Positions 9,218 through 16,365 of a DNA stretch of 58,475 bases are shown in pieces. The notes beneath the pieces are model-generated. The model worked only from the letters and a program-made list of their open reading frames with translations. It was not told the DNA's origin and ran no database searches. The DNA comes from an uncultured delta proteobacterium. GTDB taxonomy: Bacteria > Desulfobacterota > Desulfovibrionia > Desulfovibrionales > Desulfovibrionaceae. The number at the start of each line of letters is the position of its first letter. Positions within the stretch are counted from its first letter, which is position 1. A program made the position numbers and the translations under genes. The stretch spans positions 1-58,475 of the forward strand of contig CAIMRY010000011.1 in the NCBI GenBank assembly GCA_903843965.1. Reading direction: 5' to 3'.

Positions 9218-9297
9218 ACCCGGACGTTCGACGATCCGGACGTTCATTCACCCGGACGTTCATTCACCCGGACGTTCGGCGACCCGGATCTCATCGC
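9218..9297. repeat. 16-bp tandem repeat upstream of thrS
   Basis: Four copies of a 16-bp unit (consensus ACCCGGACGTTCATTC) start at 9218, 9234, 9250 and 9266, with a degenerate fifth at 9282. They fall between thrS and the tRNA-Val terminator, in the probable thrS leader or promoter. The 16-mer GACGATCCGGACGTTC (9230-9245) recurs exactly at 52264-52279. Confidence 0.85.
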
Positions 9298-9347
9298 CCG
9301 ACCTGGCGCGGCCCCCGGTTGAGGCGGGGCACCGAACCGTTTGTGGC

Positions 9348-9384
9348 AAAAAAGGGAAAGGGAGGCGCTAAGGCCTCCCTTTCC
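9348..9384 (-). terminator. Rho-independent terminator of tRNA-Val
   Basis: A perfect 12-bp stem, GGAAAGGGAGGC (minus strand 9384-9373) with GCCTCCCTTTCC (9366-9355), has a 6-nt loop and is followed by CTTTTTT (9354-9348). It lies 10 bp after the tRNA and separates it from thrS. Confidence 0.9.
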
Positions 9385-9393
9385 GCAATAATA

Positions 9394-9470
9394 TGGTAGG
9401 CACGAGGAGACTTGAACTCCTGACCCCTTGCGTGTCGAGCAAGTGCTCTAACCAACTGAGCTACGCGCCT
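9394..9470 (-). tRNA. tRNA-Val(GAC) with encoded CCA
   Basis: The cloverleaf is complete: acceptor AGGCGCG/CGTGCCT, D stem GCTC/GAGC, anticodon stem CTTGC/GCAAG, 5-nt variable loop, T stem AGGAG/CTCCT with TTCAAGT, discriminator A and genomic CCA. The anticodon loop reads TCGACAC, so the anticodon is GAC (Val, codons GUC and GUU). Position 33 is C instead of the nearly invariant U. All stems pair, so it does not look decayed. Confidence 0.9.
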
Positions 9471-9537
9471 ATTTTGCTCAAGGGAGATTCATTTAAGCCA
9501 GGGCCTTCTGGTTGTCAACAAGGAATCGCGCTGAACT

Positions 9538-10248
9538 TCAATTGCCCGCCAACCTTTGCAGCGCCTCGCTCGCCAGCGCGCCCGCCGTGGTCCGGCGCAG
9601 CTCGCCGTCAACGAACAGCGCCACCTCGGCGGGATCGAAGACCAGGGCGGCCAGTTCCGGCGCGGCCTCCGCCGCCCCCAGAATGCCCAGGGTCCAGGCC
9701 GCCAGGCCCCGGCAGGCCCCGTCCTCTTCCCTGAGCCCGGCCCGCAGGGTGGAAATTTCGCGCTCCAGCAGGCCCGGAAACGCCTGGGCCAGCCGCCCCA
9801 GCGCCCAGTACACGCCCCGGCGCAGGGGCACGTGGTCCAGGCTGTTGCCCTCGCCGCGCTCCGGTTCGCGCACATACGACGCCAGCACGCGGTGGAACTC
9901 GCCCGCCAGCCGCCGGTGCAGGGCGAGCGTCTCGCCCAGGGCCTCGGGCACGCCCCAGCCCACGCCGCCGGATTCCTCGTTCAAGCGCCACAGGCACTGG
10001 CGCAGCACCACCCGGGCGGCCTCCAGGCCTTCGCCCTCGGCAGAACTGTCGGCCATGCGGGCGACTGTCCGGCCAAAGGCCGCCACCGCGCGCCAACGCA
10101 CGACCTCGACCGGGTCCAGCAGCAGGGAGAAGAGCGGGCCCATGAGGCGGCGCGCAGGCAGGCTGTCGAGTTCGGCCAGGCGCGCGGCCCAGCCGTCCCC
10201 GGACAGGATCGCGCGCAGGGAGCGCTTGAGGTCGCGGGAGTGGGCCAT
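9538..10248 (-). CDS. HEAT-repeat-like helical protein
   Basis: 236 aa from the ATG at 10246-10248; the frame is open upstream but that part is the shadow of the TPR gene. The protein is all-helical, with repeated pairs such as LMGPLFSLLLDPVEVVRWRA, GVYWALGRLAQAFPGLL and GLAAWTLGILGAAEAAPELA, matching HEAT/armadillo scaffolds. No signal peptide or catalytic motif is visible. It is the last gene of a four-gene operon, 17 bp after the TPR gene, and is likely a cytoplasmic protein-binding adaptor. Confidence 0.75.
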   Translation of the reverse strand: MAHSRDLKRSLRAILSGDGWAARLAELDSLPARRLMGPLFSLLLDPVEVVRWRAVAAFGRTVARMADSSAEGEGLEAARVVLRQCLWRLNEESGGVGWGVPEALGETLALHRRLAGEFHRVLASYVREPERGEGNSLDHVPLRRGVYWALGRLAQAFPGLLEREISTLRAGLREEDGACRGLAAWTLGILGAAEAAPELAALVFDPAEVALFVDGELRRTTAGALASEALQRLAGN

Positions 10249-10265
10249 ACGGCCTCCGGTCCGCC

Positions 10266-10898
10266 CTATTTGTTGTTCTGGGCGATCTCGTCCAGGAAGG
10301 CCTGGGGCACTTCGTAGCCGCTGGCCTGGGCCTTTTTCACGGACTCGACCGCAGCGGCCCAGTCGCCCTTCTCGGCCTGGACCAGGGCCAGGTTGTTCCA
10401 GGCCGGGCCGAACATGGGCTGCAGCTCCACGGCCTTCTTGAGGTGCGTCAGCGCGTCGTCGAGTTCCCCGCGCGAGAAGAAGGCGCTGCCCAGGGTGGCC
10501 AGGGCCTGCACAAAGCCGGGGTCGTACTTGATGGCCTTCTGCAAGGCCGGAATGGCCTTTTCGGAATCGCCCAGCTGCATGAGCACGAAGCCGATGTTGC
10601 CCCAGGGCACGGCAAAGAACGGGCGCTGCTGCGTGGCGATACGGTTGAAGTTCAGGCAGCCCTCCAGGTCGCCGCGCTCCAGGCAGATGCCGCCCAGCTG
10701 CACGTAGGCCTCGGCCATCTTGGGCGAATTGGCCGTGGCCTCGCGGAAGCAGTGCTCGGCGTCCATGTACTCGCGCTTGGACAGGTAGGCCACACCCAGG
10801 TTGTAGTGCGTGTTGCCGCACTCCGAGTTGGCCATGAGCTGTTCTTTGAGGTGCTTGATATACTCGTCGACGTTGTTGTACTTCGGCTCTTCGCTCAT
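10266..10898 (-). CDS. TPR-repeat protein
   Basis: 210 aa from the ATG at 10896-10898. About five tandem TPR motifs are readable: THYNLGVAYLSKREYMDAEH, EAYVQLGGICLERGDLEGCL, VPWGNIGFVLMQLGDSEKAI, QALATLGSAFFSRGELDDAL and PAWNNLALVQAEKGDWAAAV. It has no signal peptide and is probably a soluble scaffold. It lies in an operon with the HEAT-like and 117-aa proteins, so these may form one complex; the partners are unknown. Confidence 0.85.
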   Translation of the reverse strand: MSEEPKYNNVDEYIKHLKEQLMANSECGNTHYNLGVAYLSKREYMDAEHCFREATANSPKMAEAYVQLGGICLERGDLEGCLNFNRIATQQRPFFAVPWGNIGFVLMQLGDSEKAIPALQKAIKYDPGFVQALATLGSAFFSRGELDDALTHLKKAVELQPMFGPAWNNLALVQAEKGDWAAAVESVKKAQASGYEVPQAFLDEIAQNNK

Positions 10899-10930
10899 TG
10901 CTTGCTTCTCCAGGCGGCGCGGACGCGCCG

Positions 10931-11284
10931 TTATTTCAGGGTGACGCCGCGCTCTTTCAGCAGGGCGTTGTACCAGTCGCTGAACTCCAGGATGGGCCGC
11001 ACCTTCTCGATGTTCATGACCAGCAGGACCATGAACTCGGAAAGGGTCTGCATGTAGTCCGGGTCCGGCATCGCCTGCAGCGTCTTGAAGTACTTGTTCA
11101 GCAGCTCGTGGGCGGTGTGGCCCATCTTGTCGGTGCGGATGTCGATGGGATCGAACGGGGCCTGGAACGGGTCCCACTGCTCGTAGCCGATGCGGTCCAC
11201 AAAGCGCCTGCGCCGGGGCGTCATGCGCTCGTACATGGCGCGCTTCTGTTCCTCGATCTGCTCCGGGGTGTACATCTGCTCCAT
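10931..11284 (-). CDS. Uncharacterised 117-aa protein of the TPR/HEAT operon
   Basis: It starts MEQMYTPEQIEEQKRAMYER and has a helical, charged N-terminus rich in Arg (MTPRRRRFVDRIGYEQWDPF), then DPIDIRTDK and a helical C-terminus. There is no signal peptide, membrane segment or recognised motif. It lies 3 bp after the YkgJ-like gene and 32 bp before the TPR gene, so all are co-expressed. I do not recognise the family. Confidence 0.75.
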   Translation of the reverse strand: MEQMYTPEQIEEQKRAMYERMTPRRRRFVDRIGYEQWDPFQAPFDPIDIRTDKMGHTAHELLNKYFKTLQAMPDPDYMQTLSEFMVLLVMNIEKVRPILEFSDWYNALLKERGVTLK

Positions 11285-11287
11285 GGA

Positions 11288-12301
11288 CTAGCCCTTGCCC
11301 GTCGGCTTCGCCGATTTCTTGGCGGGCGTCTTCTCTGCGGCCTTGGCGGGCGTCTTCTGCGCAGCTTTGGCAGCGGGCTTGGCGACGGCCTTGGCCGCAG
11401 GCTTCTTAACCGGCCTTTCCGGGGCCTGGCCGATGGTGAAGCTCTTGGGCGCGCAGCCCGCGCAGCCGCCCTGCTTGGTCTCCGGCGAGCAGCCTGCGCA
11501 CTCGGTCAGGCCCTTGCCCGCCAGGGCCTTGCCCCTGGGGGCCTGGGCCGAGGTTCTGGGGCGGGCGCCAGGGGCGGGAATTTCGGCGGAGGCTTCTGCG
11601 GGCGCAGCGGCGGGCGTCTCGCCAGCGGAGGCAGAGGCGGCGGCGTCTCCGGGCTTCTTGATGCCCAGATACTCCTCGGTGTACTCGGTCAACAGCGCCA
11701 GGGACACCGGCACCAGCACCTCGCCCAGGCCCTTGTACTGCGTGTTCAGGCTGGCCGCCAACTCGTGGCTCAGGGCGTACAGGCGGTCCTGGATGCGGTC
11801 CAGGTAGACCGTGGGGTAGGCCTTGCCCTTTTCAAAGGCGGACTTGCCGCAGGTGTGGGCCTCGCCGCCGATGGCCGTGGGCACGCCGTAGATGCGGCAG
11901 GTGACCGGCCTGGCGTCGTACATCTCGCACAGGCCGTTGTCGTCCAGCAGCGGGCAGCGCACGCGCACCTTGGCCATTTCCAGCAAAATATCCTGGGCGT
12001 TCTGGCCGTCCTTCACGGCGCGAAAGGCGTCGCGCTTGAGGCGGTGCACAAGGCGGTCGGCCTCGTCCGCGCGCTTGAGGATGCGCGTGCGGTCCTGGCC
12101 CGTGAAGCGCGCGCCGAAGACCGTGTTCAGGAACAGGGCCTCCACCAGGGTCAGGTCGAACAAGGCGTGGCAGCAGTCGCTGCAGCCCTTTTCGCAGCGC
12201 ACGTTCTCGGCATACTTTGCGCGCACGGCGTTGAAGACCTGATCGGACTCGCCGATGATCGCCTCATACTTCTGGAAAAATTCGCTGAGATCAAGGGCCA
12301 T
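11288..12301 (-). CDS. YkgJ-family Cys-cluster protein with a histone-H1-like tail
   Basis: 337 aa from the ATG at 12299-12301, preceded by GAGGAG. The N-terminal half has the zinc/iron-chelating CxxCxxCC pattern (RCEKGCSDCCHALF) with RCPLLDDNGLCEMYDARPVT and CRIYG, the signature of the YkgJ family, which is thought to bind Fe-S or zinc. The second half is an Ala/Pro-rich linker, a further Cys group (ECAGCSPE, GGCAGCAPK), and a Lys/Ala/Pro tail resembling histone H1. It is first in the four-gene operon. What the cluster does is unknown. Confidence 0.8.
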   Translation of the reverse strand: MALDLSEFFQKYEAIIGESDQVFNAVRAKYAENVRCEKGCSDCCHALFDLTLVEALFLNTVFGARFTGQDRTRILKRADEADRLVHRLKRDAFRAVKDGQNAQDILLEMAKVRVRCPLLDDNGLCEMYDARPVTCRIYGVPTAIGGEAHTCGKSAFEKGKAYPTVYLDRIQDRLYALSHELAASLNTQYKGLGEVLVPVSLALLTEYTEEYLGIKKPGDAAASASAGETPAAAPAEASAEIPAPGARPRTSAQAPRGKALAGKGLTECAGCSPETKQGGCAGCAPKSFTIGQAPERPVKKPAAKAVAKPAAKAAQKTPAKAAEKTPAKKSAKPTGKG

Positions 12302-12511
12302 GCGGGACTCCTCACAAGAATTCGCCGGGTGCGGCGCACGGCCTCCGGGCCGGAGGCCACAAGGGAATATGGGCACGCACCGGGACTTGGCAAAGGGGGC
12401 CGGAGCATACAAAAAAGCCGGGGTCCACCCGGCGCCAAAACCGCCACCACCAGGCGGACGCGCTGCTCCACGGCCCTGGCCCGGCCAGGGCCAAGAGAGC
12501 GGTGCGGCGCG

Positions 12512-12544
12512 AAAAGGGACGGGAGCGGCGCAAGGCCGCTCCCG
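12512..12544 (-). terminator. Terminator of the ferredoxin gene
   Basis: CGGGAGCGGC and GCCGCTCCCG (12520-12529 and 12535-12544) form a 10-bp stem with a 5-nt loop. On the minus strand it is followed by TCCCTTTT (12519-12512). It lies 25 bp after the ferredoxin stop. Confidence 0.75.
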
Positions 12545-12569
12545 CCCGTTCAGCCGAAGCTGCTGTGGG

Positions 12570-12758
12570 CTACTCTTCTTCGATGGTGATGGCGTCCTGC
12601 TCGCAAACTTCCACGCAGGACTCGCAGCCCAGGCACTCTTCCATGTTCACGGGAACGGCCTTGCCGTCCTGCAGCTCGTAGACCTCGACGGGGCAAACGT
12701 CCACGCACTCGCCGTCGCCGATGCACTTGTCGTGATCGACAGTTACCTTGTAGCCCAT
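12570..12758 (-). CDS. 7Fe ferredoxin ([3Fe-4S] + [4Fe-4S]), D. africanus Fd III type
   Basis: 62 aa from the ATG at 12756-12758, preceded by GGAGG. The first cluster motif is CIGDGECVDVCP, that is C-x2-D-x2-C-x3-CP: Asp stands where the second Cys of a normal [4Fe-4S] motif would be. The second motif, CLGCESCVEVC, is complete. D. africanus ferredoxin III has the same Asp and holds a [3Fe-4S] cluster that can take up a fourth metal. It is a soluble low-potential carrier in sulfate reducers. It is transcribed alone between two terminator-bounded units. Confidence 0.93.
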   Translation of the reverse strand: MGYKVTVDHDKCIGDGECVDVCPVEVYELQDGKAVPVNMEECLGCESCVEVCEQDAITIEEE

Positions 12759-13104
12759 TGTACCCTCCAAGTGTGTAAAAATAGGAATTATCGTCAGCCC
12801 ATTCCGGCCAGTCCCCCGGTTGGGAGGCAGTCCGGAGGGCCAGGCGCCGTTTTCCTCGCACAATGTAGGCAAGCAACCGAGCGCGCAGGCTCCGGGGTTG
12901 CTGATAGCTCTACCGCACGCTTGGTGTCAAGCCAAAGCCGAGGCCTTTGCCAGAACTCGCCGCAACAGCCCTGGTTGAGCTTCCGCGCCGCATGGGCTAT
13001 GCTTTCACCATCCGTTCCGGCCCTGGCCAGGCCCAAGCCAAGCTCAAGCCAAACTCAAGCCAAACTGAAGTCCGGCCGGAAATCTTCTCCCAAGGCAGCC
13101 CCGC
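12759..13104. other. Intergenic region between divergent ferredoxin and M29 genes
   Basis: There is no gene here. It contains the ferredoxin leader and an 11-bp tandem repeat at 13034-13066 (CAAGCCAAGCT, then CAAGCCAAACT twice). No clear promoter could be picked out. Confidence 0.6.
13034..13066. repeat. 11-bp tandem repeat, three copies
   Basis: Units at 13034, 13045 and 13056 (CAAGCCAAACT) lie 38 bp before the M29 start. Read on the other strand (TTGGCTTGAGT), they resemble the 11-bp repeat at 27516-27548 (TTGGCTTCAGG). Confidence 0.85.
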
Positions 13105-14304
13105 ATGTTCAGCACCGACGAGCTCAAAAAATACGCCCGCACCCTCTGGTGGGGGCTCTCCACCGCGCGCACCAGCCCTTACACCCCCGGCGACCTCATC
13201 CTGCTGCGCTTTGACCAGCCTGCCACGCCCCTGGCCGAGGCCGTGTTCGACCTCTTGATGGACGAGGGCATGGTGCCCGTGGCCCGCCAGAACCTGACCA
13301 GCAACATGGAGCTGTCCTTCTACGGTAAAGGCTCCGACACGCAAATTAAAACCGTGCCCCCCGGCGACCGCGAGCTGATGCAGAACCTTTCGGGGCTCAT
13401 CTCGCTCATCGCGCCCCAGTCGCTGACGCACCTGGCAGGCACGGACCCGTCCAAGATCGGCCAGGCCGCCGTGGCCCGAAAATTCCTGCGCGAGATCATG
13501 GAAGGCCGCGAGCAGACCGGCGCATTCGGCTGGACGCTGTGCGCCTATCCCACGCCGGAGCAGGCGCGCTGCGCAGGCCTGAGTGTTGAGGAATACGCCC
13601 GGGTCATCCGCCAGGCCTGCTTCCTGGACGACGCCGACCCGGCCGCGCGCTGGGCCGGGGTCTTCGAGGACGCCCAGCGGGTCAAGCAGGCCCTGGGCCA
13701 GCTCGACATCCAGAGCCTGCGCATCGAGTCCGAGCACTGCGACCTCATCGTGACGCCCGGGGCGCAGCGGCGCTGGCTGGGCGTCTCGGGCCACAACATC
13801 CCGAGCTTCGAGATCTTCCTCTCGCCCGACTGGCGCGGCACAGAGGGCGTGTACTTTGCCGACCAGCCGAGCTACCGCTCCGGCAACCGGGTGGAGGGCG
13901 TGCGCCTGGAGTTCAAGGTCGGCCGCGCGGTCACCGTCACGGCCAAAGAGGGCCAGGAGTTCGTGCAGAAGCAGCTGGCCATGGACGAGGGCGCGGCCCA
14001 ACTGGGCGAGTTCTCGCTCACCGACCGCCGCCATTCGCGCATCGACACCTTCATGGCCAACACCCTGTTCGACGAGAACTTCGGCGGACCCTTCGGCAAC
14101 TGCCACGTGGCCGTGGGCGCCAGCTACGCCGACACCTTCGCAGGCGACCAGGCCACCCTCGACGCGGAGCTGAAACAGACGCTGGGCTTCAACGACTCGG
14201 CCTTGCACTGGGACCTGGTGAACACCGAGGACAAGACCGTCACGGCCACCCTCGCTGGCGGCGGCAGCAAGGTCATCTACACGGGCGGCGAGTTCGCCCT
14301 GTAA
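13105..14304 (+). CDS. M29-family (thermophilic-type) metallo-aminopeptidase
   Basis: 399 aa, the usual size for aminopeptidase T/AmpS. The C-terminal domain keeps the metal and catalytic residues: Glu in LGEFSLTD, Glu in FDENFGGPFG, His in NCHVAVG, Tyr in SYADTF, and the His-x-Asp pair in ALHWDLVN. It should be a cytoplasmic dimeric enzyme removing N-terminal residues with two divalent metals. It has no signal peptide. It forms a single-gene unit closed by a strong terminator. Confidence 0.92.
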   Translation: MFSTDELKKYARTLWWGLSTARTSPYTPGDLILLRFDQPATPLAEAVFDLLMDEGMVPVARQNLTSNMELSFYGKGSDTQIKTVPPGDRELMQNLSGLISLIAPQSLTHLAGTDPSKIGQAAVARKFLREIMEGREQTGAFGWTLCAYPTPEQARCAGLSVEEYARVIRQACFLDDADPAARWAGVFEDAQRVKQALGQLDIQSLRIESEHCDLIVTPGAQRRWLGVSGHNIPSFEIFLSPDWRGTEGVYFADQPSYRSGNRVEGVRLEFKVGRAVTVTAKEGQEFVQKQLAMDEGAAQLGEFSLTDRRHSRIDTFMANTLFDENFGGPFGNCHVAVGASYADTFAGDQATLDAELKQTLGFNDSALHWDLVNTEDKTVTATLAGGGSKVIYTGGEFAL

Positions 14305-14330
14305 AGCCGCGCCGAGCGCAGCGGCAACGC

Positions 14331-14367
14331 AAAAGGGCTGCCGTCGCACGACCGCAGCCCTTTTTTT
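14331..14367 (+). terminator. Rho-independent terminator of the M29 gene
   Basis: AAAAGGGCTGC (14331-14341) pairs with GCAGCCCTTTT (14354-14364) and is followed by TTT. Confidence 0.9.
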
Positions 14368-14521
14368 GGGCCTGCGCACCGCCCCTGCACATGTCCCCGC
14401 TCAAGGGCACGGGCCGCCGGGCGCACGGCACGACCCCGGACCCGCCAGGGCGGTCCAGGGCCGCAAGTGCGCCGGGCGAAATGCAGGAACAGCGCGGCTC
14501 AGGCAGTCGGGAAGGGCGCGG

Positions 14522-14713
14522 CTATTTGATGCGCCACTGCCGGGGGGCGAATTCGACGATGCGGAAGGTCTTGGCGGCCTGGCACTTGGGACACGACACC
14601 TCGACCACCGGGGCCATCTGGTAGTCGTCCATGACCTGCTTGCAGCTGCAGGTGAAGATGGGGTGCAACATGCCGTTCTTGCCGGGGACCAGGGAGCCGG
14701 TGATTGTTTTCAT
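14522..14713 (-). CDS. Small Zn-ribbon-like protein
   Basis: 63 aa from the ATG at 14711-14713, with GGGGG 5 nt upstream; a GTG two codons earlier is possible. It holds two Cys pairs, FTCSCK and VSCPKC, 24 residues apart, which could bind one zinc ion. It has no signal peptide or other motif and a basic C-terminus. I do not recognise a named family. It lies alone between the M29 terminator and tRNA-Arg. Confidence 0.6.
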   Translation of the reverse strand: MKTITGSLVPGKNGMLHPIFTCSCKQVMDDYQMAPVVEVSCPKCQAAKTFRIVEFAPRQWRIK

Positions 14714-15052
14714 GCGCACCCCCTAGCAGCGGCGCGCGCGGAAGTCCAGACGCAAGCCGCCACCGCCCGGCGGGCATGGACCGGCCTCGGGCCGCTTTCC
14801 TCGTGACGGCTTCCCGCACGCCGCCCACACGCTCCAGGCCCTGCTGCGATCGGAACAGGACGTCGCCGCGAAGCCTCCACACCCCGCACGAACCTGGAGG
14901 CCGAGCAGGCGTGAATGCCGTAGGTGGCCTCGCCGACGAGACAAGGCGTTTGCGCGGGAAAGCAAAAAGACCACCCCGTGTGAACGAGATGGCCTTTTGC
15001 AGGTCAAAGCGCAGGTCGCCTTACGGCTTGGCGCTTTAACCTTATAAATAAA
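14714..15052. other. Intergenic region without a clear gene
   Basis: Frames open on both strands here have no start signals and look like high-GC noise. A weak inverted repeat, AAAGCGC (15006-15012) with GCGCTTT (15031-15037), lies 16 bp after the tRNA and may terminate it. Confidence 0.5.
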
Positions 15053-15128
15053 TGGTGGGCCCGGCAGGATTTGAACCTGCGACCTACGGATTCGTAGTCC
15101 GGCGCTCTATCCACTGAGCTACGAGCCC
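15053..15128 (-). tRNA. tRNA-Arg(ACG) with encoded CCA
   Basis: Acceptor GGGCTCG/CGGGCCC, D stem GCTC/GAGC, anticodon arm with loop CTACGAA (anticodon ACG, read as ICG after deamination), T arm GCAGG-TTCAAAT-CCTGC, discriminator A and genomic CCA are all present. Confidence 0.96.
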
Positions 15129-15169
15129 CCTTGCGAGGAAGGAACATTTAAGCGTTCCAACCCGCGCCG

Positions 15170-15307
15170 TCAAGAATTATCTGCGGGGGTCCAGAGGAAA
15201 ACCTCGGTCAGGCCGCTCAGGAGCTGGTGGCCGCGCCCCACCAGACGCAGCGCCAGCGCCCCTGGGAGCGCCTGGGCCTGGACAATCCCGGCGATATTCT
15301 TCAGCAT
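15170..15307 (-). CDS. Possible 45-aa protein
   Basis: An ATG at 15305-15307 opens 45 codons (starting MLKNIAGIVQAQALPGALAL, ending FLWTPADNS) up to a TGA 41 bp before tRNA-Arg. Third codon positions are mostly G or C and the peptide looks like an amphipathic protein, but there is no good Shine-Dalgarno. It is divergent from the APS-reductase-like gene. This may be chance. Confidence 0.35.
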   Translation of the reverse strand: MLKNIAGIVQAQALPGALALRLVGRGHQLLSGLTEVFLWTPADNS

Positions 15308-15402
15308 GGGCCCGGCTTCGGCCTCCGGGTGTCGGGGGTTGGCCCACGCTCCCGGATTTTCGCCCTCCCGGCAAGCCGCCGCAGCTAGAATAAGGAGACG
15401 CC

Positions 15403-16200
15403 GTGCCCCTCGCCGCCCAGCCCTTCACGGAACTGAACGCCCTCGGCCCCCTGCCGCCAGTTGCCCCGCTGGCGGACAAGCTGGCCCGCAGCCGCCAGGT
15501 GCTGGCAGCCGTGCGTGCGGCCATGGCCCCGGCGCAGGTGGCCGTGGCCTACACCGGCGGCAAGGACTCCGGCGTGGCGCTGTATTTGTGGCGGGAGGCG
15601 CTGGCCAAGGCCGCTTCCGGTTCCAGTTACGGACCGTTGCGCGCCAACAGCCCCCTGAAAGCCATTTCCATCGACACGGGCTGCAAGTTCCCGCAGGTGA
15701 CGGCCTTCCGCGACAGGCTCTGCGCGGACTGGAACGTGGCGCTGACCATCGCCCGGCCCCAGGTGGACCTGGCCGCCTACCCCGTGGCCGTGGACAAGGT
15801 CGCCTGCTGCCGCGACCTCAAAATTTTGCCGCTCTGCCGCGCCCTGGCCGCAACCGGCACGGCTGCGCTGTTGACCGGCATCCGGCGCGACGAGCACCCC
15901 TCGCGCCAGGCGCGGCAGTACGCGGAATTGCGGGCGCAAACATCGGACGAGTCCGGCGGCTGCCCCGAACATTGGCAGGTGAACCCCCTCCTGGACTGGA
16001 CAGAGCTGGACATCTGGTCGTTCATCACGGGTGAGGGGCTGCCGTACTGCGAGCTGTACCACGAGGGATTTCGCTCGCTGGGCTGCATGCCCTGCACCAG
16101 GCCCGCCGGGTCCGCCGAGTCAGGCGCCGACGAGCGCGCGGGCCGCGACCAGGACAAGGAGCGGCAGTTGGAAACGCTGAAGAGTTTGGGGTATTTCTAG
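15403..16200 (+). CDS. APS/PAPS-reductase-like protein with [4Fe-4S] Cys motif
   Basis: 265 aa from a GTG with AAGGAG 6 nt upstream. The PP-loop TGGKDSG (51-57) binds the adenylyl phosphate. TGIRRDEHPSR (158-168) is shared by CysH and CysD proteins. CC at 135-136 and C-x2-C at 228-231 (LGCMPCT) match the four Cys that hold the [4Fe-4S] cluster of APS reductases. The usual C-terminal catalytic motif (ECGLH) is missing; the protein ends KSLGYF. It may therefore be a sulfurtransferase-like or nucleotide-binding relative rather than a reductase. No other sulfur-assimilation gene is near. Confidence 0.78.
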   Translation: MPLAAQPFTELNALGPLPPVAPLADKLARSRQVLAAVRAAMAPAQVAVAYTGGKDSGVALYLWREALAKAASGSSYGPLRANSPLKAISIDTGCKFPQVTAFRDRLCADWNVALTIARPQVDLAAYPVAVDKVACCRDLKILPLCRALAATGTAALLTGIRRDEHPSRQARQYAELRAQTSDESGGCPEHWQVNPLLDWTELDIWSFITGEGLPYCELYHEGFRSLGCMPCTRPAGSAESGADERAGRDQDKERQLETLKSLGYF

Positions 16201-16241
16201 GGCTTGTCGGCTCTGCCGACCGTTGAAAAAAAATAAGAACA

Positions 16242-16365
16242 CAGGCTATTCAACAATGGTACGCTGCAAGGCGCAAAAAAATTCAAGGCCGAAGCGTACT
16301 TTTCGTACGTGAGGATTTGAACTTTTTTGCGGCAACGCAGCAAATTACCGTTTTCCAACAGCCTG
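16242..16365. repeat. 124-bp palindromic element between convergent genes
   Basis: Nested inverted repeats run through the element: CAGGCT (16242-16247) with AGCCTG (16360-16365), GCTGC with GCAGC, GGCGCAAAAAAATTCAA with TTTGAACTTTTTTGCGGC, and a central GTACTTTTCGTAC. It starts 42 bp after the APS-reductase-like stop and ends at the base before the dxs stop codon. It looks like a dispersed palindromic repeat that also serves both genes as a terminator. Confidence 0.7.

Noticed and set aside
12570-12876. Longer upstream starts for the ferredoxin
   Set aside because: The ATG at 12756-12758 has GGAGG and gives the normal ferredoxin length; the extension is not ferredoxin-like.
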